A stretch of DNA of 50,153 nucleotides from Sphingobium sp. V4. Its GTDB lineage: Bacteria; Pseudomonadota; Alphaproteobacteria; Sphingomonadales; Sphingomonadaceae. Below, one piece after another: positions 17,325-25,426 of the stretch. How positions within the stretch are numbered: position 1 is the first letter of the stretch; each line of letters opens with the position of its first letter. Location of the stretch: positions 1 to 50,153 of the forward strand of contig NZ_CP081004.1 of the NCBI RefSeq assembly GCF_029590555.1, read 5' to 3'. Below the pieces are notes generated by a model. That model saw only the letters and a program-made list of their open reading frames with translations. It was not told where the DNA came from and made no database searches. Position numbers and translations under genes: made by a program.

Positions 17325-18839
17325 GTGTTGAAAGGTTCCAAGACGATCGTGTGCGGCTGTCTGCTGGGAGCAGCGATCATGACCGGGTCGACTGTCGCCC
17401 TGGCGCAATCGGTGCCTCCGGCCAGCACCGAGGACGAGTCCGCAGGTGGCCCGATGGGCAGCCAGGCGCAACCCGGTGTTCGCCCCCCACGATCGCAGCC
17501 CCGCGCTGCCGTGGCGGTCCCCGGCGGGCAGACGGGAACGCCGAACCTTCCCCAGGCGATCCGCTGGACGGAGGACTGGTCGCAGCCCGTCAGCAAGGAT
17601 GCGCCATTGATCGACAGGATCAAGCACATCCCGATCGGCTCGGATGACATATACCTCTCCCTCGGCGGTGAGGCGCGCGCATACTACACCGCCTGGGATC
17701 ATCAGAATGCCGGGCGCACTGCGAATGACGCCAATGACCCGGTGCAGCGTCGCTTGCGACTGCTGGCCGATCTGCACATGGGGCCGCACGTCCGGGCCTT
17801 TGTGGAACTGGGCGACAATCGTGAGTACGGTTCCAGCCTGGTCACTCCGCCGAACCGGGGGCCCTTCGACGTCGAGCAGGCGTTCCTCGATGTGACGGTG
17901 CCGCTCGGCAAAGCTGGAAAGTTGACGTTGCGTCCTGGTCGGTTCGAAATGCCGCTTGGCAACGGCAAGCTTGTCACGCTGCGGGACGGTGTCAATCAGC
18001 GTGTGCTCTATCAGGGCCTGCGCGCGACCTATGCCCTTCCCGGCAAGATCTCTGTCGACACGTTCGCCGTTCGCCCCGTAAACATTAAGGACGGCGAATT
18101 CAACAATGCCCCTAACCACACACAGTCATTCCACGGCGTTTACGTCAGCGCTCCGCACGTGGTGGCTGGCTTTGGCGTCGACGGGTACTGGTTCCAGGTG
18201 AAGCGTGACACTGCATTGAACGCTCAGGGCAGGGCCTCCGAGAACCGTAGCAGCTGGGGTGCGAGGCTGTGGCAGCGCACTGCGACCTGGGATCTCGACG
18301 TGGAAGGTACCTACCAGTCCGGTCGCTTTGGAACCAAGGACATCAGCGCATGGGCGATGATGATGGATGGTGGTTATACCTTCCCCAAGGTTGCCCTTCA
18401 GCCGCGCCTGGGGCTCAGAGCCAATGTATTTAGCGGCGACGGCAACGCCGGTAATGACACGCTGGGTACCTTTGTCGCGCCTGCGCCTCGTTATCAGATG
18501 CTCAATGCCGGTGTTTTGTTCAACTACTCAAATTTGATGAACCTCAACCCAACGCTTACGCTGAAGCCGGCGCGATCGGTGACGATTGTGACCGGGGCCC
18601 AACTTTACTGGCGCCATCGCATTGCAGACGGCGCTTACGTCGGGCCTGCCGGTGCATCGTTTGCGTCCGCTTCCGCTCGGCGGATCGGTACCGCCATGGA
18701 AATCGACATATCATGGCAGGCCACCAAGCGCCTGCAATTCGGCGTGGCCAACAGCTATTTCATGCCGAGCAAGTCGCTGGAAAGCGTTGGCGGCAAATAC
18801 GGGAACTACTTCGGCGCCTACACCAGCTTGAGATTCTGA
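17325..18839 (+). CDS. Alginate-export-family outer-membrane porin
   Basis: Predicted beta-barrel of the AlgE/alginate_exp family. The GTG at 17325 follows GGGAGAAG. A signal peptide (SKTIVCGCLLGAAIMTGSTVALAQ) is followed by RWTEDWSQPVSKDAPLIDRIKHIPIGSDDIYLSLGGEARA and strands ending in aromatic F (YTSLRF). Such porins often serve uptake of aromatic or sugar substrates beside catabolic genes; the substrate cannot be told. Length 504. It is foreign cargo between the IS6100 copies. Confidence 0.82.
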   Translation: MLKGSKTIVCGCLLGAAIMTGSTVALAQSVPPASTEDESAGGPMGSQAQPGVRPPRSQPRAAVAVPGGQTGTPNLPQAIRWTEDWSQPVSKDAPLIDRIKHIPIGSDDIYLSLGGEARAYYTAWDHQNAGRTANDANDPVQRRLRLLADLHMGPHVRAFVELGDNREYGSSLVTPPNRGPFDVEQAFLDVTVPLGKAGKLTLRPGRFEMPLGNGKLVTLRDGVNQRVLYQGLRATYALPGKISVDTFAVRPVNIKDGEFNNAPNHTQSFHGVYVSAPHVVAGFGVDGYWFQVKRDTALNAQGRASENRSSWGARLWQRTATWDLDVEGTYQSGRFGTKDISAWAMMMDGGYTFPKVALQPRLGLRANVFSGDGNAGNDTLGTFVAPAPRYQMLNAGVLFNYSNLMNLNPTLTLKPARSVTIVTGAQLYWRHRIADGAYVGPAGASFASASARRIGTAMEIDISWQATKRLQFGVANSYFMPSKSLESVGGKYGNYFGAYTSLRF

Positions 18840-19097
18840 GGGGTTTCCCGATCGCCATCTGTCGCCTCCGGCCGCTGACTGGCATAGACTGCGGTGGTCC
18901 ATTCGTCATGTTAGAGCGGTTGGATTAGGTCCGGAGCGACCAACTGGGGCGCAATGCTGCCATGTCGGAAACCGCATGTTTCCCGACAGGGGACGACGCA
19001 AACGGATTGAAGCTCCATGATCGCGGCTGATTATGCGCGACAAACCCTGTCGCTTTGACCTACTGTGCGACAACATTGATCCAGGGGTTTGTCGTAC
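18840..19097. other. Intergenic region with res-like repeats before the resolvase fragment
   Basis: No gene is seen. Between 19028 and 19097, GCGACAAAC, GTGCGACAAC and the inverted GTTTGTCG recur at spacings typical of a Tn3-family res site, just before the resolvase start. Confidence 0.5.
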
Positions 19098-19399
19098 ATG
19101 CTCATCGGGTACATGCGTGTCTCATCGGTCGACGACCGCCAGTCGGTCGACCTCCAGCGCGATGCTCTGCTCGCCGCCGGCGTCGATGAACGCCATCTCT
19201 ATTCCGATAAGGCATCGGGCGCCCGGGATGATCGCTCCGGCCTGAAGACGTGTCTGGAATACCTGAAGGAAGGCGACACCCTGATCGTTTGGAAGCTCGA
19301 CCGCCTTGGGCGATCCTTGGCCAACCTGCTGACCATTATCACCGACCTGAAAGTCCGGGGCGTGGCTTTTCAATCGCTGACGGAGCAGATGGACACAAC
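19098..19399 (+). pseudogene. tnpR: Serine resolvase, truncated by IS6100
   Basis: The first ~100 residues of a Tn3-type resolvase: LIGYMRVSSVDDRQSVDLQRDAL with the catalytic Ser, DKASGARDDRSGL and VWKLDRLGRS. The frame runs into IS6100 at 19400, so the rest of the catalytic domain and the HTH are gone. It is a relic of a Tn3-family transposon different from the one at 21.5-23.4 kb. Confidence 0.9.
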
Positions 19400-20279
19400 G
19401 GCTCTGTTGCAAAGATTGGCGGCAGTCAGAGGTAGGCTGTCGCTCTGCGCCGATCAGGCGGCTGCTGCGAAATGGTGGTTGAGCATGCCCATGGCCTCCG
19501 TCAGCGCCGAGGGCCCAATGCCAAAAGCTCTCTCCACAAGGCGCACCTCGCCCCTGATGCCGGGCTGCAGGCACCAGGGGCGAGCCTGTCCTTTGCGCAG
19601 GGCTCGCATGACTTCGAATCCCTTGATCGTGGCATAGGCCGTGGGGATCGATTTGAAACCGCGCACCGGCTTGATCAGTATCTTGAGCTTTCCGTGATCG
19701 GCCTCGATCACGTTATTGAGATACTTCACCTGCCGGTGGGCCGTCTCCCGGTCCAGCTTTCCTTCGCGCTTCAATTCGGTGATCGCTGCACCATAGCTCG
19801 GCGCTTTGTCGGTATTGAGCGTGGCAGGCTTTTCCCAGTGCTTCAGGCCTCGCAGGGCCTTGCCCAGGAACCGCTTCGCTGCCTTGGCGCTGCGGGTCGG
19901 CGACAGGTAGAAATCGATCGTGTCGCCCCGCTTGTCGACTGCCCGGTACAGGTAGGTCCACTTGCCCCGCACCTTGACGTAGGTTTCATCCAGGCGCCAG
20001 CTCGGATCAAAGCCACGCCGCCAGAACCAGCGCAGCCGCTTCTCCATCTCCGGGGCGTAGCACTGGACCCAGCGATAGATCGTCGTATGGTCGACCGAAA
20101 TGCCGCGTTCCGCCAGCATTTCCTCAAGGTCGCGATAGCTGATCGGATAGCGACAATACCAGCGCACCGCCCACAGGATCACATCACCCTGGAAATGGCG
20201 CCACTTGAAATCCGTCATCGTTCCGTCCGTCCAATCTCCGCCAAGCATGCTCAAGCTTCACGATTTTTGCAACAGAGCC
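19400..20279 (-). mobile_element. IS6100, copy 2
   Basis: A second 880-bp copy, apparently identical to copy 1, in the same orientation and with the same 14-bp ends. Flanks are GACACAAC on the left and TCGCGGGG on the right, so no target duplication is kept. Confidence 0.97.
19454..20248 (-). CDS. tnpA: IS6100 transposase, copy 2
   Basis: Same 264-residue protein as in copy 1, with all catalytic motifs intact. Two active identical copies provide both transposase and homology for further deletion or inversion. Confidence 0.97.
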   Translation of the reverse strand: MLGGDWTDGTMTDFKWRHFQGDVILWAVRWYCRYPISYRDLEEMLAERGISVDHTTIYRWVQCYAPEMEKRLRWFWRRGFDPSWRLDETYVKVRGKWTYLYRAVDKRGDTIDFYLSPTRSAKAAKRFLGKALRGLKHWEKPATLNTDKAPSYGAAITELKREGKLDRETAHRQVKYLNNVIEADHGKLKILIKPVRGFKSIPTAYATIKGFEVMRALRKGQARPWCLQPGIRGEVRLVERAFGIGPSALTEAMGMLNHHFAAAA

Positions 20280-20619
20280 TCGCGGGGGAGCCCACGCATC
20301 CCCAAAAACGTTGTGTGCCAACCCTGCATCGTGAACCTCAAAAGTGGGAGGCCACCATACCCGTTTACAAAGCGAACAGGAAAGTCAATGAAATCAACGG
20401 TCTACCCAGACCACCCCCGCGCCAGTGCTAGCTTTGCGTACCGTCACTTATTGCACTGAAAACGAGGAGACCCCGAGCGAGGCGAAAAAAAACCGCCTCG
20501 GGGTGTCCGAGGCGGCAAGTCTGCATGCGGTTCAGGGAGGAAGAAACCGCGCCGGCGATCAGGGAGGAAAACCGCGCGGCCTGATGTGCAGCTCGGCCAC
20601 TTTAGCCGGATTTTTCGAC
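20280..20619. other. Gene-free stretch between IS6100 and the primase fragment
   Basis: Apart from the minus-strand terminator at 20484-20515, nothing recognisable is present. It probably came with the IncP-type primase segment as its downstream flank. Confidence 0.5.
20484..20515 (-). terminator. Rho-independent terminator behind the primase fragment
   Basis: On the minus strand CCGCCTCGG and CCGAGGCGG form a 9-bp stem followed by a run of eight T. It sits about 105 bp beyond the primase stop. Confidence 0.8.
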
Positions 20620-21507
20620 TTATCCGATGCGAGCGGCCCGCCGTGGGCGCTGCTCGATCTGCTGTTGCTTTTTCTCGACGTGCTTCTGCTCCTGGTGCTG
20701 CTGCTCGTCGCGCTGCACCTGGCTGATGGCCGCGCCGATCTGCCGCTTCACGCCCTCGATGCCCAGCTCGCTCTTGTGCGCCAAGTCGTTGAAGTCGGTG
20801 TGCTGCTTCATCGTGGACAGCGCCGCGATCTGCGCGCCGCTCAACATCGACGCCTTGAGCTTGGCCGCCTCGTCGCCGGCCAGCTCGACCTTGCCGGCGG
20901 CGGCGTCGGCAAGGCGCTGCTCGGCGCGCAGGTGGGTCTTGAAGCTGTCGGGCGTGATGGCGGGCAAGTCGCGCGGGTAGGTGTTCTCGGCCGGCGCGAA
21001 GATCGGGAAGATCGCCTTGCCGCCCACGGCCTGGGCGGCCGCCTCGGCCTTCTCCCGGCCGGGGTTGTTGCCGTGGGTCATGACCAGGTGCCGGTCGTCG
21101 TCGCCGGCGATGATGACCGGCTTGTCCGGGAACTTGGCGTGCAGCGCCTTCGCCACGGCCTCAAGGTTGCCGCTGTCGAAGGCGGCGACCGTGGCGTGGC
21201 CCACGGCCTCGGCCACCTGGGCCGCCGTGGCGTAGCCCTCCGAGATCACCAGCGCCGGCGCGGCCGCCAGGGCGTCCATGCCGCCGACCGGGTGGAAGCA
21301 TCCTTCCTTCTTCGAGTCCTTGGCGAACCGCTTAGTGCCGTCCTCCTGGATGTATTGCATCGTCCATTGCTTGCCCTCTGCGTCGAAGGCCGGGATGTAG
21401 GTCTTCTGGCCTTCGCGGTCGGTCATCACGCCGGCCTGCGCCTGGATGCCTTTGGCTTGCAGGTAGGCCCAGTCGGCCCGAAGCTGCGATTTTGGCCAGG
21501 TTGAAGA
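20620..21507 (-). pseudogene. traC: C-terminal fragment of an IncP-type TraC DNA primase
   Basis: The fragment carries the Toprim part of a TraC-like primase: YIPAFDAEGKQWTMQYIQEDG, ALVISEGYATAAQVAEAVGH (Toprim Glu), VIIAGDDDRHLV (acidic triplet) and KQHTDFNDLAHKSELG. The N-terminal part is missing. Upstream of about 21507 the frame continues only as the antisense-like shadow of the neighbouring resolvase, so the gene was cut at the transposon junction. No start codon of its own is evident. TraC in IncP-1 is a transfer primase, so this is a piece of another conjugative plasmid. Confidence 0.82.
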
Positions 21508-21532
21508 ACGAACACTGAACGCTTGATTGATT

Positions 21533-22405
21533 CTACCAGGACCGTTGCTGACCACCGACCTCGTAGATATCGGCTTCCATGGAGCAATTGTAGCTCTCTG
21601 CGATGTTGAACATCTCGGAGAGGAGGCTTTGGATTTCCTCATCAAGGGAAATGCCATCCGGATCGGGGTCATAGGCGACGGTCAGTTTGTAATCACAATT
21701 GCCGTTTTTTACCATGGCGTAGTCGCGTTCCAGCATCGCCTCAATCCGCTCCCGAGCGGGTTTTCTACCTCTTCCACGCTTGTTGAAGTTCTCGATAATC
21801 AGATGCAGGGCGATGCTGGCAGTGGGCGGCTTTTCCGGCAGTTTGGTCTGTGACGGAATAATGTCGAGCGCCCGATAGACGGTCATTCGTGAGACCTTCA
21901 GGTCGCGGGCAACGCGGGCCTTGCTGGCGCCGGCGGCAAGGCGACGGCGGATTTCATCGTCATCGACGTTCTTCTTCCGGCCTTTGTAAACGCCTTCGGC
22001 GCGCGCCGCTTCGATCCCGGCGCGCTGACGATCCTTGATGAACTTCAGCTCCATATCGGCGACCATGCCGAGTATGGTGATGACCATTCGCCCCATGTCG
22101 CCCGCCGTCGTCACCTCTGGCTCAAGGATGCGCAGCGAAGCTCCCTTTTCATCAAGCTCATGCACCAGGTTCAGGACATCGCGCGTGGAGCGGCCGAGCC
22201 GGTCGAGCCGCAGCACGACCAGCTCGTCGCCGGTGTGCATAAACTGCATGATCGTTTCCAGTTCCGTGCGCCCGCTCCGCGAGGCCCCCGATCCGGTCTC
22301 GGAACGGATAATTTCGCAACCTGCATTCTTGAGGCGGCCAATCTGGATATCCAGATCCTGGTCCGTGGTGCTGACGCGGGCATATCCGATACGAGCCAAG
22401 TGCAA
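21533..22405 (-). CDS. tnpR: Tn3-family resolvase with long C-terminal extension
   Basis: 290-residue serine recombinase: catalytic Ser in RIGYARVSTTDQDLDIQ, ELVVLRLDRLGRSTRDVLNLV, E-helix GRMVITILGMVADMELKFIKDRQRAGIEAA, and an HTH (AAGASKARVARDLKVSRMTVYRAL). About 100 extra C-terminal residues (KLPEKPPTASIALHLIIENFNKRG ...) are of unknown role. The start is TTG at 22405 or 22399, as no ATG fits. It would resolve cointegrates of the Tn3-family element whose transposase remains at 22745. Confidence 0.85.
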   Translation of the reverse strand: MHLARIGYARVSTTDQDLDIQIGRLKNAGCEIIRSETGSGASRSGRTELETIMQFMHTGDELVVLRLDRLGRSTRDVLNLVHELDEKGASLRILEPEVTTAGDMGRMVITILGMVADMELKFIKDRQRAGIEAARAEGVYKGRKKNVDDDEIRRRLAAGASKARVARDLKVSRMTVYRALDIIPSQTKLPEKPPTASIALHLIIENFNKRGRGRKPARERIEAMLERDYAMVKNGNCDYKLTVAYDPDPDGISLDEEIQSLLSEMFNIAESYNCSMEADIYEVGGQQRSW

Positions 22406-22500
22406 AATCCGTCACATTAGGGTGGCTCTTGCAGTGTATCGTCACATTGAGCGCAAACCCACCCTTTTGTGACAGACGAATGGTGTCACTCGGCCCTATC
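22399..22500. promoter_or_regulatory. Probable res site of the Tn3-family resolvase
   Basis: Inverted and direct TGTGAC/GTCACA boxes occur at about 22411, 22441 and 22469 with another GTCAC at 22486, in the region just before the resolvase start, where res sites lie. Confidence 0.5.
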
Positions 22501-22508
22501 ACTCTGGG

Positions 22509-22727
22509 GTGTACCCAAATGTTATAGGCCGATCAGCCGCCTCACGCTGCAAGCCGTCCAAAATCAATCCGGTCGTTCAGGTCGGGGTCGAAGCGGCCAT
22601 AAAGGTAGCCGACTGGCTCAAATATATCGAAAATGGCGCGGCAAAATCGGGCACCGCCGATCCGATGGGCACCTATGACTTTACATGGATGTGGGAAGAA
22701 CTGGGGCTTAGCGACCTCCGGCGGTAA
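22509..22727 (+). pseudogene. Unrecognised gene fragment
   Basis: A 72-codon frame from GTG whose later part (NPVVQVGVEAAIKVADWLK ... DFTWMWEELGLSDLRR) looks like real protein, while the first ~18 residues do not. I do not recognise the family. It lies between two transposon remnants and is probably the 3' end of a lost gene. Confidence 0.4.
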
Positions 22728-22744
22728 CGGCCATCATACGGTTC

Positions 22745-23383
22745 TTGAAATGTTCTCGCTTAGCGTTGTCTGGCGTACCTTCCACGCGATGCCCTCTCCC
22801 TCAGAAAAGACTCTATGCCTTCACGCCCAACGCGACGCCGGCCAATGTGCGAGCGCTGGTCGGAGGTAAGATCAATGAACCGCTCATCGAGCGCAACTGG
22901 CCCGACATCCTGCGCATCATGGCGACGATCGCAGCGGGGATCGTCGCCCCCAGCCAGATTCTTCGCAAGCTCGCCTCTTACCCGCGCCAGAATGAGCTGG
23001 CCCTCGCATTGCGAGAGGTGGGCCGCATCGAGCGAACCCTGTTCATGATCGACTGGATTCTTGATGCCGGCCTCCAGCGCCAGGCTCAGATCGGCCTCAA
23101 CAAGGGTGAGGCCCACCACGCCCTAAAGCGCGCCATCAGCTTCCACCGCCGAGGTGAAATCCGGGATCGATCCGGCGAAGGCCAGCACTATCGCATCGCC
23201 GGAATGAACCTGCTCGCCGCCATCATCATATTCTGGAACACCATGAAGCTCGGCGAGGTCGTCAATACCCGGGCCGCCAGCGGTACCCATATCGCGCCTG
23301 ATCTACTCGCCCACGTCTCGCCGTTGGGATGGGAACACATCAATCTAACCGGGGAATATCGCTGGCCCAAATCCTTAGCGTAG
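22745..23383 (+). pseudogene. tnpA: Tn3-family transposase, C-terminal fragment
   Basis: From about 22811 it reads LYAFTPNATPANVRALVGG, NWPDILRIMATIAAGIVAPS, QNELALALREVGRIERTLFMIDW, LNKGEAHHALKRAISFHRRGEIRDR (catalytic Glu region) and ending LGWEHINLTGEYRWP, the C-terminal end of a Tn3 transposase. Traces of the preceding part appear in another frame near 22750-22800, so there is also a frameshift. About three quarters of the gene is missing. Confidence 0.88.
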
Positions 23384-23411
23384 GATTCCGCCCCCTCCCG
23401 CAAACGCCCCC
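23374..23411. repeat. Probable terminal inverted repeat of the Tn3-family element
   Basis: The 38 bases that start at the end of the transposase gene and finish with GCAAACGCCCCC are where the outer end of a Tn3-type element should be, and end with the expected C-run (GGGG on the other strand). No second end was found, in line with the element being decayed. Confidence 0.45.
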
Positions 23412-23423
23412 TCATGAGGCACG

Positions 23424-23654
23424 ATGAAGAAATCTGACAGGGCAAAGAAACATACCGGCAAGGTAATCGAGGCGGCTGCACGCGCTCATGAAGCTCTCGA
23501 CTATTTCAACGGCAACGTCACAAATCCGTTCGATGAGCTAACATGGCCCAGCATTGCCGAAGGTTATCTTCTAGTCGCACAGAAGGCGGTATCAGACGCA
23601 TTGGTCGCTTTGGAACGTGCAAACAGCGTTGGTTGGACCAAGCACGGCCAATAA
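23424..23654 (+). CDS. 76-residue small protein, intact copy
   Basis: MKKSDRAKKHTGKVIEAAAR ... LVALERANSVGWTKHGQ. Unrecognised. It is small and probably all helical, with a basic N-terminus. Its twin at 12880 is split by the IS630 element. The two copies share sequence from TCATGAGGCACG upstream of the start to almost the stop, and bound the whole accessory region. It converges on the relaxase gene, which ends one base beyond its stop. Confidence 0.72.
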   Translation: MKKSDRAKKHTGKVIEAAARAHEALDYFNGNVTNPFDELTWPSIAEGYLLVAQKAVSDALVALERANSVGWTKHGQ

Positions 23655-24698
23655 CTATCGTCCTGGCCCTTCCCGCGAACGATCGCGGTTCCTAGATCGT
23701 TCGCTCTGCCGCTTCCGCTCCATCGCGGCTACCGATCGCTCATGAATTGTAGGCGTTCGCCCTGCCCCCACAAATTGCCGCACCTGGTCGGCAAGCTGGC
23801 GGTCAGCTGGATCGCTGCTTGTCTCAAGCCGCTTGGCGGCAGCTAGATAGCGGTGTTGCGTCTCATTCCATGCCTGCCGCCCGCGCACCACGAAATCCGG
23901 AGCGGTTGACCGCCCCGCCAGCTGGTCTCGCGCGGCCGCAGTGATCTTCTGATTGGCAAACGGCGCAGGTGCGGTGCCGGCCATGTAGCGCTGCCTCATC
24001 CGATTCAGGGCCATGCTCTGACCGGCTCGGCCGACACCACGCGCTGCGCGAGGCGTTGCCTCGGCAGTAACCCCCCTCGCCCGCAATTCCTCTGCAAAGC
24101 GCTCCCGGTAATGATGCAGCGTTTGAGGTCGCGGGTTGAAGCGTTGCCCTGTGTCGCCGCGCGCGGCAACCGTCACATGCACGTGGGGCCGCGGTGTGTC
24201 CGTATGCAGCGCCAGGACGTAATCCCACTCATGCCCGATCTCGCTGCGCGCGACCTCGCGCACCGCTGAAAGAACCTTGTCGGGGTCTGTCCCTGCCGGC
24301 ATCGAAAAAACCATGCTCACGGCGGCTACGGTAGAATTGTCACGCCAATAGACAGGATCGCCCCAATCGCGCGCCAGCTCCGCCCGAGCTTCCTTGTCAG
24401 TCAGTATGTCGCCATCACGCGTTTCAAGCGGCACATCGCCTTTCCGGCCGATATAGTCGAAATGCGCAGCCGCGTGGTTCTTGCCCTTCGGCCTGCCCGT
24501 AACCTTGACCATGACCTCCGGGGCACGGCTGACAACGCGAGCAAGCCGCGCCCGCGTGCTCCCGCCCTGGCCTGCCCGCCTCGAACTCAGCGAGCGCAGC
24601 AACATATCGGCCCCGCGCCTGTTCGGGTCGCTGGTCAGCTTTGGTTTGAACAGCGCGGCAAGCTGTCCCGCCTCAAAGCTGCTATCAAAGTCGCTCAC
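23655..24698 (-). CDS. MOBP/VirD2-like relaxase
   Basis: Nicks oriT and leads the transferred strand. The GTG at 24698 has GGGAGG seven bases upstream. Over 347 residues it shows VMVKVTGRPKGKNHAAAHFDYIGRKG, then the metal-binding motif HTDTPRPHVHVTV (HxH type of the VirD2/MobA relaxase domain), followed by a basic C-terminal half. The catalytic Tyr is not certain; the Tyr of FDYIGRKG is a candidate. It overlaps mobC by 14 bp and is transcribed away from the oriT candidate. Confidence 0.88.
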   Translation of the reverse strand: MSDFDSSFEAGQLAALFKPKLTSDPNRRGADMLLRSLSSRRAGQGGSTRARLARVVSRAPEVMVKVTGRPKGKNHAAAHFDYIGRKGDVPLETRDGDILTDKEARAELARDWGDPVYWRDNSTVAAVSMVFSMPAGTDPDKVLSAVREVARSEIGHEWDYVLALHTDTPRPHVHVTVAARGDTGQRFNPRPQTLHHYRERFAEELRARGVTAEATPRAARGVGRAGQSMALNRMRQRYMAGTAPAPFANQKITAAARDQLAGRSTAPDFVVRGRQAWNETQHRYLAAAKRLETSSDPADRQLADQVRQFVGAGRTPTIHERSVAAMERKRQSERSRNRDRSREGPGR

Positions 24699-25236
24699 TG
24701 GAAACCTCCCAATAGGACAGGTCAGCTTTCGTAGCGGCGCCGATACCTTCGACGGCCGCGCCGATCGCCGCGCGCAGGTCGTTGACCTTTTGCAGCTCGC
24801 CGGCGATCTCCGCTGCATTGTCCGCCAGCGCCATCTTGTTAGCGGCTCGGGCGATCTGATTCACGTTGCGCCCAATGCGCTGCAACGCCTGACGGCAATT
24901 CAACAGCTCTTCGCGCAATTCGCGATCGACAGGCGCGGCAATGCCGATGTGTCGCCGCACAAGAGCCATGGCCCAGGTCGCCGGGGTCATGCGGCGCTCT
25001 TTTGCGCGATGGCGGATCACGGCCAGTTCGGTTTCGGTCGGCCGAAGATAAAGGCGATGCTCGCCAGCGGCCTCGCGGTCAACAAGAGGTGCGGCCTCGC
25101 TGGCCGCCCCGGACTGCCGGAGCACGGCGTCAACCAGTTGACGCATGAAGGGGCCGCGCCCTCCCCTCGTCTGCGCAAGCGCGTCAATCTTTGCGAGCTT
25201 GGTTGCCTCGATCTTGAAGCCCAGCGTCTTTTCCAT
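24685..25236 (-). CDS. mobC: MobC-like relaxosome protein
   Basis: 183-residue accessory protein of the relaxosome. The C-terminal part ELLNCRQALQRIGRNVNQIARAANK is the MobC signature. The N-terminal part (KTLGFKIEATKLAKIDALAQTRGGRG) looks like an RHH DNA-binding region. The ATG at 25236 abuts a 15-bp operator-like arm (25237-25251) with no Shine-Dalgarno, so translation may be leaderless or weak and subject to autoregulation. Confidence 0.85.
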   Translation of the reverse strand: MEKTLGFKIEATKLAKIDALAQTRGGRGPFMRQLVDAVLRQSGAASEAAPLVDREAAGEHRLYLRPTETELAVIRHRAKERRMTPATWAMALVRRHIGIAAPVDRELREELLNCRQALQRIGRNVNQIARAANKMALADNAAEIAGELQKVNDLRAAIGAAVEGIGAATKADLSYWEVSSERL

Positions 25237-25346
25237 GTGGGGTAGGTATCTCCCAACCGTGAAGCGCGATCCGATAGGATTGAGCGTATCGGTTAACATT
25301 AGCCGCCGCAAGGCTTATCCTGCCATACAGTAGATACCTACCCCAC
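25237..25346. other. oriT: Candidate oriT
   Basis: This gene-free interval lies directly upstream of mobC and the relaxase. It contains the MOBP/IncP nic consensus as TATCCTGC (25316-25323, nick expected after G25322 on the plus strand). Also present are an inverted repeat CCGATA/TATCGG (25271-25276/25287-25292), a short AGCC/GGCT pair ending at the nic motif (25301-25304/25312-25315), and outer 15-bp inverted arms GTGGGGTAGGTATCT (25237-25251) and AGATACCTACCCCAC (25332-25346). Confidence 0.75.
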
Positions 25347-25357
25347 AAACAAAAAGC

Positions 25358-25373
25358 GGTGGCAACTGCCACC
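25358..25373. repeat. 16-bp palindrome, site 3 (one change)
   Basis: GGTGGCAACTGCCACC, one central substitution, in an otherwise symmetrical 22-bp context (25355-25376). It sits between oriT and the end of parB. Confidence 0.85.
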
Positions 25374-25426
25374 GCTCTAAATTCCACGTCGCCTCGATGC
25401 TGAGAGAACGTGGACGGTAAAAGCTA

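Larger units (their letters stand above)
14355..20279. mobile_element. IS6100-bounded pseudo-compound transposon
   Basis: Two IS6100 copies in the same orientation bracket about 4.2 kb of cargo (15235-19399). The cargo is cut at the inner edge of copy 2 (resolvase truncated). Direct IS copies and no 8-bp duplication fit IS6-family cointegrate or recombination events rather than one compound insertion. Confidence 0.7.

Noticed and set aside
14355..20279. A clean compound transposon with 8-bp target duplications.
   Set aside because: The flanks GGCGTCAC, CTGCGAAA and TCGCGGGG do not match, and the cargo is truncated at the IS edge.
20425..21504. A 359-codon plus-strand frame rich in Leu/Val/Gly.
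   Set aside because: It is antisense to the primase fragment, whose Toprim motifs are on the minus strand.
22906..22913. CATCCTGC as an alternative nic site (also CATCCTGT at 29261-29268).
   Set aside because: Both lie inside coding sequence of a transposase fragment and a recombinase, away from the relaxase genes and without the surrounding inverted repeats.
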